From Curtobacterium sp. VKM Ac-2865 (GTDB lineage Bacteria > Actinomycetota > Actinomycetes > Actinomycetales > Microbacteriaceae), in the NCBI RefSeq assembly GCF_015350905.1, contig NZ_JADKRZ010000002.1, positions 679,395-743,394 on the forward strand: a DNA stretch of 64,000 nt, in the 5' to 3' direction. The position numbers and the translations under genes were made by a program. Positions 40,404 through 50,192 of this stretch are shown one piece after another. The notes under the pieces are model-generated. The model was not told where the DNA came from and did not search any database. It worked only from the letters and a program-made list of their open reading frames with translations. The stretch's first letter is position 1, and each line of letters starts with the position of its first letter.

Positions 40404-41083
40404 GGGGTGGCCTCGACGTCGAGCGCGTACCCGACGCCGCGGACGGTGCGGATGACGAGGTCGGCGCCGGAGGCCTGGAGCTTCTTCCGCACGTAGCTGA
40501 CGTACTGGTCGACGATCGTCGGGTCGAAGTGCTCGGCGCTCCCCCAGACCTCCTCGAGGACCTCGGTGCGCGACCTGGGCAGCGGCGAACCCTGGATCAG
40601 GAAGCGCAGCAGGGAGAACTCCTTGACGCTCAGCGGCAGGTCCCGGCCGCGGACGGACGCCCGGACCGCGACGACGTCGAGGCGCACGACACCCGCCTGC
40701 ACGACCGTGGCCGAGCCGGCAGCACGCCGCCGGAGCTGCGCCCGGATGCGCGCGTTCAGCTCAGCGATGGCGAACGGCTTCGTCAGGTAGTCGTCCGCGC
40801 CGGAGTCGAGGCCGAACACGCGGTCGTCCACGGCGTCCCTGGCGGTCACGAGGATGACGGGCAGGTCCTGCCCGGCCTCCCGGAGCCGCCGACACACCTC
40901 GAACCCGGTCATGTCCGGCAGCATCACGTCGATCGCGGCGGCGTCGAAGGGGCCCGTCTCGGCCTGCCGCAGCGCCGTGGCGCCGTCGAGGACGAGGGCC
41001 ACCGTGTGTCCCTCGTTCGTCAGGCCGCGCTCGACCAGGGCGCCCATCGCCGGGTCGTCCTCGACCACCAGGATCGCCGCCAC
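40400..41083 (-). CDS. OmpR-family response regulator
   Basis: About 227 residues. The receiver domain has the acidic pair EDD near the start, phosphoacceptor Asp in AIDVMLPDMTG, Thr/Ser switch LVTARD and Lys in DDYLTKPF. The winged-helix effector ends VSYVRKKLQASGADLVIRTVRGVGYAL. It partners the kinase encoded by the overlapping downstream gene. The GTG at 41083 gives the usual short N-terminus; a GTG at 41101 is possible. Targets are unknown; the divergent four-TM protein at 41233 is one candidate. Confidence 0.93.
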   Translation of the reverse strand: MAAILVVEDDPAMGALVERGLTNEGHTVALVLDGATALRQAETGPFDAAAIDVMLPDMTGFEVCRRLREAGQDLPVILVTARDAVDDRVFGLDSGADDYLTKPFAIAELNARIRAQLRRRAAGSATVVQAGVVRLDVVAVRASVRGRDLPLSVKEFSLLRFLIQGSPLPRSRTEVLEEVWGSAEHFDPTIVDQYVSYVRKKLQASGADLVIRTVRGVGYALDVEATP

Positions 41084-41232
41084 GGTCAGACCACGCCGCA
41101 CTCGTGGCGGGGGCGGGACGGTTCGCGTCGGGGCATCCGCTCAGCCAACCAGCATCGCGCCCCGGCGTTCGTGTGAACTCTCGAGTGATGCCACCCCGGC
41201 CGACCGTGCACGGCGGGGTTACCGTCTGCCCC

Positions 41233-41679
41233 ATGACCGTTCCCTCCAGCCGGACCGCCGGACGCCGCGACGCCACCGTCCCCGCCGGGCCTCGTCGCGC
41301 GTTCGCGATCCTCGTGGGCTTGACCGTCCTGTTCGTCTTCCTGCAGTCGCTCACCGCCGGGGAGTTCATCTCCGACGGGCTGTCGCAGGGGGCGAAGGAG
41401 GTCTGGACGGACGCACACGGCCTGATCGCCTACCCGGTCATGGTGTTCGCGTTGGCCGCCGCGGTCGTCGGCGCCCTCCGTCTGCGGGAGGCCAGGGGCG
41501 CCGTGGTCGGTGCGGCGGCGCTGTTCGTGCTGGCCGTGGTCCAGTGGCTGCTCGGCCACTGCATCACCACGCTCGGCTGGGACTGGGTCACCCCGTGGCA
41601 CGTCGTGCTCGCGTTCGTCGTCTACGGACTCTCGATCTGGCTCTCGGTGCGCTCCGCAGCGCTCCGACGAGGCCGCTAG
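41233..41679 (+). CDS. Four-TM membrane protein of unknown function
   Basis: 148 residues with hydrophobic segments at about 25-45, 65-83, 88-108 and 123-140. His residues sit at helix ends (DAHGLIAYPVMV, LLGHCITT, TPWHVVLAF), an arrangement seen in small heme-binding cytochrome-b-like proteins, though I cannot identify the family with confidence (it resembles DUF6220-type proteins). It is divergent from the two-component system by about 150 bp and followed by a strong hairpin. Confidence 0.65.
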   Translation: MTVPSSRTAGRRDATVPAGPRRAFAILVGLTVLFVFLQSLTAGEFISDGLSQGAKEVWTDAHGLIAYPVMVFALAAAVVGALRLREARGAVVGAAALFVLAVVQWLLGHCITTLGWDWVTPWHVVLAFVVYGLSIWLSVRSAALRRGR

Positions 41680-41686
41680 AACCCGC

Positions 41687-41723
41687 GGTGCCCGAGCGCG
41701 TTCCCCCCTCTCGCTCGGGCACC
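41687..41723 (+). terminator. Hairpin after the four-TM protein
   Basis: GGTGCCCGAGCG and CGCTCGGGCACC form a perfect 12-bp stem with a 13-nt C/T-rich loop, starting 7 nt after the stop. Confidence 0.75.
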
Positions 41724-41856
41724 GTGTGGTCCGCACCCGTCCTGACCTAGCAAGGCAGGGTGCGCGAGCCGGTGGGGCGGAGGACCCGACCCCGCTCCAC
41801 CGGCACAGGACGGATCGACCGCGCCCCTGGTACGTTCCGGGGAAACAGGAGGCGTC

Positions 41857-42006
41857 ATGCAGATCCTCATCGTCATCGCCAGGGCCGTCGCGGCCGGGCT
41901 GGTGTCCGCAGCGAAGACCATCGGGGCCATGGGCGGCGCACACACGCACGACCTGGAGTCCCAGCGGGCGCTGAACAACCAGAAGCGGGACGAGTACCGC
42001 CCGTAG
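41857..42006 (+). CDS. 49-residue microprotein, unknown function
   Basis: A short open frame with an excellent Shine-Dalgarno sequence (CAGGAGG, 5 nt before the ATG), preceded by a 130-nt gap after a terminator. The product has an amphipathic hydrophobic N-terminus (MQILIVIARAVAAGLVSAAK), then GAMGGAHTHDLESQRALNNQ and a charged tail ending in DEYRP. The HTH-containing middle could bind a metal; the N-terminal helix could sit on the membrane. Unknown family. Its own promoter is probably in 41724-41850. Confidence 0.6.
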   Translation: MQILIVIARAVAAGLVSAAKTIGAMGGAHTHDLESQRALNNQKRDEYRP

Positions 42007-42014
42007 CCGTTCGC

Positions 42015-42160
42015 GAGACACCGGCGTCTCGAGATGACACACCGGCGTCAGCGCGAAACGCCTCTTCGCACGCGAGACGCCGTCGATTCCGGCGGCGTCT
42101 CGACCATGTTGAGGCGTCCCACCGAGACACCGGCGTCTCGAGATGAGACACCGGCGTCTC
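42015..42160. repeat. Palindromic module built on GAGACACCGGCGTCTC
   Basis: Exact 16-mers at 42015-42030, 42124-42139 and 42145-42160; a shortened form TGACACACCGGCGTCA at 42035-42050; and an inverted pair CGAGACGCCG/CGGCGTCTCG at 42073-42102. The 42015 and 42124 copies are each followed by CGAGATGA and another motif copy, giving a roughly 35-bp direct repeat 109 bp apart. It occupies the gap between the convergent microprotein and isochorismatase genes. Confidence 0.8.
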
Positions 42161-42225
42161 GCGCGCGGAACCAGCCCGACGCGCGACGCCCACCTCCCGC
42201 CCGGCGCCCGGCGCCCGGCGTCCCG

Positions 42226-42864
42226 TCAGCTGACGGGGAAGCGCTCGGCACCCGCCTGCGCCGACGTCACCAGGTCGTCACCGGCCAGGGCCTGGTCCGT
42301 CCCGAGCACGGCGACCCAGCGGTCAGTCGTCGCGACGGAGGCGAAGTTCGAGTGCAGGACCGCCATCAGCGTGCGGTGGACGGTCTCGGCGTCGGCCTGC
42401 CCCGCGGCGTTCGCGATGCTGATCGCGCCCGTGGCGTCGGAGAGCACCTCGACCGCGATCCCGTGGGTCTCCGCGTCGGCGGCACTGGCGATGATGCAGT
42501 TGTTCGTCATGTAGCCGACCAGGGTGACGGTGTCGACGTCCCGCTCCCGCAGCCAGGCGAGCAGGTCGGTGCCGGCGAACACCGAGCCGAACTGCTTCGT
42601 GACGCGCTTCCAGTCGTCCTGCTTGCGGGACTGCACGTCGGGGTGCAGCGCGTACTCGGGGGTCGTCGGGTTGAACACCGGTGCGGTGGCGCCGCCGGAG
42701 TGCTGCACGACGACGACGGGGACACCGGCGTCGGTCGCGGCGTCGATGGCCGCGGTGATCCGGGGCAGGGAATCGGTGTGCGCGGGGTACTGGATCTCGA
42801 GGGGGCCGGAGAAGTACTGCTGCTGGACGTCGACGAGGACGAGGGCGCGGTTCGGGGTGGTCAT
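42226..42864 (-). CDS. Isochorismatase / cysteine hydrolase family protein
   Basis: 212 residues. The catalytic triad is Asp12 (VLVDVQQQY), Lys90 (VTKQFGSVF) and Cys123 (MTNNCIIAS), with the cis-peptide before Cys region typical of the fold. Members include nicotinamidase, N-carbamoylsarcosine amidohydrolase and isochorismatase; no metal-site motif for nicotinamidase is evident, so the substrate is open. The ATG at 42864 has a GGTGG upstream. It lies after the sufU terminator on the same strand, probably a separate transcription unit. Confidence 0.9.
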   Translation of the reverse strand: MTTPNRALVLVDVQQQYFSGPLEIQYPAHTDSLPRITAAIDAATDAGVPVVVVQHSGGATAPVFNPTTPEYALHPDVQSRKQDDWKRVTKQFGSVFAGTDLLAWLRERDVDTVTLVGYMTNNCIIASAADAETHGIAVEVLSDATGAISIANAAGQADAETVHRTLMAVLHSNFASVATTDRWVAVLGTDQALAGDDLVTSAQAGAERFPVS

Positions 42865-42880
42865 GCCACCAGCCTGCACC

Positions 42881-42926
42881 CCGGACGGGAGGCGCGTGGC
42901 GGCGCCGCCACGAGCCTCCCGTCCGG
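42881..42926 (-). terminator. Palindrome family A, after sufU
   Basis: CCGGACGGGAGGC...GCCTCCCGTCCGG with 23-bp arms, one mismatch and no loop. It starts 12 nt past the sufU stop (minus strand). Confidence 0.75.
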
Positions 42927-42938
42927 CACCGGGTCGCG

Positions 42939-44869
<1,931 letters not shown>

Positions 44870-45082
44870 TCACTCGTTCCCGAGGTGCTTGTCCGCGGTG
44901 TCGCGTGCGCCCTCGATCTTGTCGTCGTACTTGCCGCCGGTGGCCTTCTTCACGGCGTCGGCGACGCCGTCGAGCACCTTGTCGCTGACGCCCTCGGCCT
45001 TCTCGCTCTTCAGGGCGTCCTGGACCTTGCCGTCCTTCAGGAACGCCTGGGCTTTCTTGGTGATGTCGTCGAACCCCGCCAT
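44870..45082 (-). CDS. MT0933/Rv0909-like antitoxin-family small protein
   Basis: 70 residues, highly charged and helical: FDDITKKAQAFLKDGKVQDALKSEKAEGVSDKVLDGVADAVKKATGGKYDDKIEGARDTADKHLG. The GKYDDKIEGARDxADKHLG ending is the signature of the MT0933 antitoxin family (PF14013). In M. tuberculosis the relative Rv0909 pairs with toxin Rv0910, an SRPBCC protein; no such gene is next to this one. GAGAGG lies before the ATG. It may be a stand-alone CsbD-like stress protein instead. Confidence 0.8.
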   Translation of the reverse strand: MAGFDDITKKAQAFLKDGKVQDALKSEKAEGVSDKVLDGVADAVKKATGGKYDDKIEGARDTADKHLGNE

Positions 45083-45167
45083 GTCCGTGCCTCTCGTGTC
45101 TGGCGGGACTCCAGCGCCCCGCCGCGTGCAGCCGATGGTAGGCCGGTCACCCGGATCGCGTACCGCC

Positions 45168-46451
45168 TCAGACCATCTGGGCGCTGCGCCGACGGGCCAG
45201 CACGTAGCTGACCCCCACCGACCCGCTGACCGCGAGCAGGGACGGGATCAGGATGTCCGTGCCCTGCTGCGTGAACTCGACGACGAGCACCAGCGCGGTG
45301 AAGGGCGCCCGCATCGTGGTCGCGAGGAACGCGGCCGCCCCGATGAACGCGAACGACACCAGGCTCGGGCCGTCCGCCGGCCACAGCAGCGCCCACGCCC
45401 CGCCGAGGAACCCGCCGAACGCGGCACCGATGGCGATCGACGGCGTCAGGGTGCCACCGACGGCTCCGGCACCGATCGTCGCGGAGGTGGTGATGGTCCG
45501 CACGATGCCGAGGACGAGCAACAGCACGATGGGCGTCATGCCGATCACGGTGCCGTCGTCGAGCGCGGTGTTCATCGCTGCGACCGCGAGGGCACGACCG
45601 TTGCCGAGCACCTCGGGGAAGGGCACGGCGATCAGCCCGACCATCGCGAACACGAGTGGCAGCAGCACGAGCAGGTGCCAGCCCTTCGGCGCGATGCCCT
45701 GCAGCCGGTTCGTCAGCTTCACGAACCCCACCCCCGCGAACCCGAGCACGGGACCGACCACCACCGCCCAGACGAGCAGCGACGGCGAGATGTGGGTCGC
45801 GGGCACGTGGTAGAGCACCTCGTCGGGGATCACCAGGCGGGCCACCCCGGCGGCGACGGCACTGGTGACGAACGCCGGCAGCGCGGTGGCGAAGGTGAGC
45901 TCGCCGAGCAGGACCTCGACGGCGAACAGCGCACCGCCGAGCGGGACGTCGTAGACCGCGGCGAGGCCGGCGGCGGCACCGCAGGCGACGAGGATCTTCG
46001 TCTCGCGGGCGGAGAGGCCGGCGCGGGCGGTCACGACCTGGGCCAGCCAGGCGCCGACCTCGCGCGGCGCGACCTCTTTCCCGATGGAGGCACCGAGCCC
46101 GACGGCGAGGATCTGCACGCCGGCGTTCGCCAGCGTCGCGAGCGCTGGCATCCGTTTCCCGCCCACCGCCGCTGGCACCGAGACGACCGGGCGCCCCCAC
46201 CGACGCAGTGCCCACCAGGCGAGCGCCGTGACCAGCCCGGCCGACGTGATCGCGGTGAACCGGGTCAGCGGCGAGGGAGCGTCGGCCGCCTCGAGGTGCC
46301 CACCGAAGGCGGACCCGAAGGCGACGAACTGGATCAGCTGCAGGGCGAGCCACACGGCGATCCCGGCGACGCCGCCCCCGAGACCGACGAGTGCGGTGAC
46401 GACCCCGAGCTTGAGTGCCCAGCCGGACGTCGTGCGAGCGGTGTTCGGCAT
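45168..46451 (-). CDS. ClC-type chloride channel/transporter
   Basis: 427 residues with about 10-12 TM segments. The selectivity region is GLGASIGKEVAPREVGAWLAQ: the gating Glu of GxEGP is retained, but the motif reads GKEVAP. VACGAAAGLAAVYDVPLGGALFAVEVLLGELTF and TTSATIGAGAVGGTLTPSIAIGAAFGG (the GxFxP-type region) are clear. No C-terminal CBS domains. Either a Cl-/H+ exchanger or channel; the retained Glu favours an exchanger. The ATG at 46451 was chosen just before the first TM; a GTG lies two codons earlier. It is divergent from the ROK gene. Confidence 0.9.
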   Translation of the reverse strand: MPNTARTTSGWALKLGVVTALVGLGGGVAGIAVWLALQLIQFVAFGSAFGGHLEAADAPSPLTRFTAITSAGLVTALAWWALRRWGRPVVSVPAAVGGKRMPALATLANAGVQILAVGLGASIGKEVAPREVGAWLAQVVTARAGLSARETKILVACGAAAGLAAVYDVPLGGALFAVEVLLGELTFATALPAFVTSAVAAGVARLVIPDEVLYHVPATHISPSLLVWAVVVGPVLGFAGVGFVKLTNRLQGIAPKGWHLLVLLPLVFAMVGLIAVPFPEVLGNGRALAVAAMNTALDDGTVIGMTPIVLLLVLGIVRTITTSATIGAGAVGGTLTPSIAIGAAFGGFLGGAWALLWPADGPSLVSFAFIGAAAFLATTMRAPFTALVLVVEFTQQGTDILIPSLLAVSGSVGVSYVLARRRSAQMV

Positions 46452-46541
46452 GGCCACGACCCTATCGGCCACCCGCACCGGCCTCCCGCACCGGCCCCGC
46501 GTCTGCGGGGCCGCACCACGAGCCGCGCCTAGGCTGACCGG

Positions 46542-47726
46542 GTGAACGAGACACCCGACCCCGCGCCGGTCCCGACGGCCGTGCAGCACGGCTGGGAACC
46601 CCTCGCGGGCAGTGCGCAGTCGGTCGTGCTCGAGGTCCTGCGCGCCGGCCCCCGCCCCCGCACCGAGCTCGCCGAGCGCCTGGGGCTGTCGGGCCCGAGC
46701 CTGTCGCGCATCACCCGTCCGCTGCTCCAGGCCGGCATCCTCGTCGAGCGCGACGTCGTGCAGCCCACCACCACCGGACGCCCCTCGATCCCGCTCGACA
46801 TCGACCCGGACGCCCACCACTTCGTCGGCGTGAAGCTCACCGGCGACGGGCTCTTCGCCGTGGCGACCGACCACCGCGGACGGGTCCTCACCGAGCGCGA
46901 GGAGCCCCTGTCCGCCACCGACGTCCCCGCCGTCGTCGCCAGGATCGCCGAGGTCGTCCGCGCACTGACCGCGGAGGACGACCGCGTCCGCGGGGTCTGC
47001 GTCGCGCTCGGCGGCGCCACCGTGGGTCGCCGCGAGGTCCGCCGCGCTCCCTTCCTCGGGTGGGAGGACGTCCCCCTCGCCGCCCTGCTCACCGACGCCA
47101 CCGGCCTGCCGTGCTCGGTGGAGAACGACGTCCGGGCGCTCACCCACGCGGAGCACTGGTTCGGCGAGGGCCGCGGCCACCGCTCCTTCGCCCTGCTGAC
47201 GATCGGCGCCGGCATCGGGCTCGGCCTGGTCCTCGGCGGGACCGTCGTCGCCGGCGCGCACTCCACTGCCGGCAGCATCGGCCACCAGCGCCTCGGTGGT
47301 GCCGTCGCCGACTCCGACGTCCGCTGCGAGTTCGGGCACCGCGGGTGCGCCCGCGCCGTCCTCAGCGAACGGGCCGTCAGCCTGGCCGGCAGCGCCGCGC
47401 TCGGCCGCCAGGTCACCGCCGCCGAGCTGCTCGACGCCGCCCGCGCCGGCGACACGGCGGCCCGTGCCGTCGTCGACCACGCGGCCGAGGCCCTCGGACT
47501 CCTCGTCGCGGACGTCGTCAACGTCGTCGACCCCGAGGTCGTCCTGCTCTCCGGCGAACTCGTCGGCGTCGCCGAGACCGGCCGGGCAGCGCTCGACCGC
47601 TCGATCGAGGCCGCCCGGCACTGGTCGACGCCCGCCCCGACCGTGGTCGTCCAGCCGTTCCGCTTCAACGAGTGGGCACGCGGCGCCGCCGCGGTCGCCA
47701 TCCAGATGCACGCGCTCGGCGCCTGA
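46542..47726 (+). CDS. ROK family transcriptional regulator (NagC/XylR type)
   Basis: 394 residues. The N-terminal winged helix (RPRTELAERLGLSGPSLSRITRPLLQAGILVERD, about 38-72) is fused to a ROK sugar-kinase-like domain with SVENDVRALTHAEHWFGEGRG, LLTIGAGIGLGLVLGG and AGSIGHQRLGG. The zinc motif normally CxCGxxGC reads CEFGHRGC, keeping the outer Cys residues and losing the middle one. GRP at 80-82 follows the linker. It likely senses a sugar and controls the adjacent galactoside ABC transporter and alpha-galactosidase cluster, which is convergent with it. Confidence 0.9.
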   Translation: MNETPDPAPVPTAVQHGWEPLAGSAQSVVLEVLRAGPRPRTELAERLGLSGPSLSRITRPLLQAGILVERDVVQPTTTGRPSIPLDIDPDAHHFVGVKLTGDGLFAVATDHRGRVLTEREEPLSATDVPAVVARIAEVVRALTAEDDRVRGVCVALGGATVGRREVRRAPFLGWEDVPLAALLTDATGLPCSVENDVRALTHAEHWFGEGRGHRSFALLTIGAGIGLGLVLGGTVVAGAHSTAGSIGHQRLGGAVADSDVRCEFGHRGCARAVLSERAVSLAGSAALGRQVTAAELLDAARAGDTAARAVVDHAAEALGLLVADVVNVVDPEVVLLSGELVGVAETGRAALDRSIEAARHWSTPAPTVVVQPFRFNEWARGAAAVAIQMHALGA

Positions 47727-47751
47727 ACCCACCGCCCGACGGCACCACGCA

Positions 47752-47798
47752 CCGGACGGGAGGCTCCCCACCGGTCTGGTGGGGAGCCTCCCGTCCGG
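47752..47798. terminator. Palindrome family A, between ROK and binding-protein genes
   Basis: Perfect 21-bp arms (CCGGACGGGAGGCTCCCCACC and its complement) with a 5-nt loop, 25 nt after the ROK stop and 21 nt before the stop of the convergent binding-protein gene. Confidence 0.8.
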
Positions 47799-47819
47799 CT
47801 CTGGTCGCGACCCGCAGCG

Positions 47820-49193
47820 CTACGTGAGCTGCAGGAGCGTGTTCACCTGGTCGTTCATCCCGGTCAGCGTGCTGACCGGCTTGCCGTTGGCGTAGATGTC
47901 GTCGAACGCGGGCTGCACCAGGGCCTGCACGTCGCCGGGGTTCCGCGTGACCGGGAACAGGAACGTGGTCTCGTCCTCGACCTGGTCGGTGAACGCCGAC
48001 ACGTCGAAGCCCTTCTCGCGGAACGCCGCGACGGCTGCCTCGGTGCCCTCCGGACGCGCCGGGAACACGATGCCGGCGCGGCCGACGATCTGCTGCGCGG
48101 TCGCTCCCCCGAGGAAGGCGACCCACTTGGCCGCGGCCTCGGGGTTCCTCGCCTGCTTCGTGATCGAGTCGCCGAGCCCGTTGAACATCGACGCGCGGTG
48201 TCCCACGGGCCCGATCGGTGTCGGCGCGATGCCCACCTTCATGTCCGGCAGGTTGCCGTACGCGCCGATCATCCACGAGCCGTTGAACGACAGCGCGACC
48301 TTCTTCGCGCCGAGCTGCACGTCCGGGCCGGTCGTCGTCGAGAAGACGCCGTACTTCGGCATGTAGCCCTTCTCCACCAGGCCGAAGTACCACGAGATCG
48401 TCTTCTGGAAGCCGGCGTCGTCGTACCGGAACCGGTCGCCCCAGGGGTTGGCGTTCGTGTAGAACCAGTCGGTCGACCCGGTGAACGGCGACCACTGCGT
48501 CTGACCGAAGCCGTCGCCGCCGCTGCCGTTCGAGCTCATCCCGTAGACGGCCACGTCGCGCTTGTCGAAGCCGGGCTCGTCCCCGCGGCGTCCCTTGGCG
48601 TCGATGGTGAGGTGCGCGAGCATCCGCTCGAACGTTCCGCCGTCGTCGGGGTTCCACTCCAGGGCGGCGAGCTGTGCGGGTGTGACGCCGGCCTTCTGCA
48701 TGACCGCCTCGTCGTAGAACATCGCGATCGTGTCCCAGTCCTTCGGGGACCCGTAGCGGTGTCCGTTGCGGCCCTTCCACAGCTGGGCGAGGCCGGACTG
48801 GTAGTCGGCGTCGCGGATGCCGGCGGTGGCCTCGAGCTCGTCGAGTTCGTACAGCACGTCGAGGTCGGCGTACTGCGGGAACTTCGTCAGGTGGTCGGTG
48901 AAGACGTCGGGCGCGGTGCCGGCGATGAACCCGGCGGTGAGCTTCGTCCAGTAGTCGTTCCAGCCGAGTTGCGTGATCTTGATGGTGATGTCGGGGTTCT
49001 CGCGCTCGAAGGCCTTCGCGACGGCCTGGTACGCGGGCAGCTGGTTCGAGTCCCAGAGCCAGTACGACACGGTGCCGCTCGCACCGCCGGTCGAGCTGAC
49101 CCGTCCGGGAGACGAGCACGCGGCGAGGGCGCCGAGGGCCAGGGCGGAGGCGCCGCCGGCGAACAGCGCGCGGCGGGAGATGGAGTTCGTCAT
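47820..49193 (-). CDS. Sugar ABC transporter substrate-binding lipoprotein
   Basis: 457 residues, family 1 extracellular solute-binding protein. The signal is SRRALFAGGASALALGALAAC, with a twin-Arg start and lipobox LAAC. The mature protein begins with GTVSYWLWDSNQLPAYQAVAKAFERENPDITIKITQLGWNDYWTKLTAGFIAGTAPDVF, typical of oligosaccharide binders. ALSFNGSWMIGAYGN and EAAAKWVAFLGG are the usual C-terminal motifs. It lies 10 nt after the second permease gene. A galactoside such as melibiose or raffinose is inferred from the alpha-galactosidase next door. Confidence 0.92.
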   Translation of the reverse strand: MTNSISRRALFAGGASALALGALAACSSPGRVSSTGGASGTVSYWLWDSNQLPAYQAVAKAFERENPDITIKITQLGWNDYWTKLTAGFIAGTAPDVFTDHLTKFPQYADLDVLYELDELEATAGIRDADYQSGLAQLWKGRNGHRYGSPKDWDTIAMFYDEAVMQKAGVTPAQLAALEWNPDDGGTFERMLAHLTIDAKGRRGDEPGFDKRDVAVYGMSSNGSGGDGFGQTQWSPFTGSTDWFYTNANPWGDRFRYDDAGFQKTISWYFGLVEKGYMPKYGVFSTTTGPDVQLGAKKVALSFNGSWMIGAYGNLPDMKVGIAPTPIGPVGHRASMFNGLGDSITKQARNPEAAAKWVAFLGGATAQQIVGRAGIVFPARPEGTEAAVAAFREKGFDVSAFTDQVEDETTFLFPVTRNPGDVQALVQPAFDDIYANGKPVSTLTGMNDQVNTLLQLT

Positions 49194-49203
49194 GGGAGCG
49201 TCC

Positions 49204-50157
49204 CTACTTGATGCCGGAGAAGCCGATGGAGTTGACGATGCGCTTGGCGAAGAGGCCGAACAGCACGATCATCGGGAGCGCCGCCACGAGCGTCGCGGCC
49301 ATCAGGCCCGACCAGTCGGTGCCGGACTGCGGTGCCTGCGACTTGAAGACGCCGAGGGCCACGGTGAGCACGCGCGAGCTGTCCGTGTACGACACCATGA
49401 GCGGCCAGAAGTAGTCGTTCCAGGCGGTGATGTAGGTCAGCACGGCGAGCGTCGCGATCGGTGCGGCGGCCATCGGCAGGATGAGCCGGAAGAACACGCG
49501 GACCTTGCCGGCGCCGTCGATGAGTGCCGCCTCCTCGACCTCCTTCGAGATGCCGAGGAAGAACTGCCGCAGGAAGAACACCGCGAACGGGGTCATGAGC
49601 ATCGACGGCAGCGAGATCCCGAGCAGGGTGTCGACGAGCCCGAGCGACTTGATGAGCGCGAAGTTCGGCAGCAGCGTGAAGATCGTCGGGACCATCAGGC
49701 CGGCGAGGAACACCCCGAAGACCGTGTCGCGTCCGGGCCAGCGGAGCCGGGCGAAGGCGTAGGCGGCAGCGGCCGAGAAGAACACCTGTCCGACGGTGAT
49801 CATCGTGGCGGTCAGCACGGAGTTCAGCAGGTACTGCCAGAAGTTCAGCGTCGCGCCGGAGCCGCCCTGCGACAGCGCCTCCTTCGTGGTCTGCAGGCCG
49901 AAGACCCGCTCGAACCCGCCGAGGCTGAACCCGGTGGGCAGCAGCGACGTCGGGTCGGCGGAGATCGCACCGTTCGACGACAGCGCCGTGCGGAGGATCC
50001 AGTAGAAGGGGAACAGGGTCATGACGATCACGGCGGTCATCGCGGTCCAGGCGAGGACACGACCGACGGACGGACGGGGACGGGGCGGCTTGCTGCCGGC
50101 GGTGGTGACGGCCCGGGTGGTGACGGGGTCGAGCACGGGCGGGAGGGTGCTGGTCAT
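49204..50157 (-). CDS. Sugar ABC transporter permease (MalG type)
   Basis: 317 residues with six TM helices and the EAA loop EEAALIDGAGKVRVFFRLILPMAAAP, which docks the ATPase. The N-terminal 30 residues are Pro/Arg/Thr-rich and cytosolic. The ATG at 50157 has GGAAGCGAG upstream. It is the second gene of the three-gene transporter operon. The window contains no ATP-binding subunit, so a shared MsiK-like ATPase elsewhere must energise it. Confidence 0.92.
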   Translation of the reverse strand: MTSTLPPVLDPVTTRAVTTAGSKPPRPRPSVGRVLAWTAMTAVIVMTLFPFYWILRTALSSNGAISADPTSLLPTGFSLGGFERVFGLQTTKEALSQGGSGATLNFWQYLLNSVLTATMITVGQVFFSAAAAYAFARLRWPGRDTVFGVFLAGLMVPTIFTLLPNFALIKSLGLVDTLLGISLPSMLMTPFAVFFLRQFFLGISKEVEEAALIDGAGKVRVFFRLILPMAAAPIATLAVLTYITAWNDYFWPLMVSYTDSSRVLTVALGVFKSQAPQSGTDWSGLMAATLVAALPMIVLFGLFAKRIVNSIGFSGIK

Positions 50158-50192
50158 CTTCGACTCGCTTCCGTTGCTGCTGGGTGGCCGCG

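Noticed and set aside
42015..42160. CRISPR array
   Set aside because: Repeats are short palindromes with irregular spacing, no constant spacer length and no cas genes nearby.
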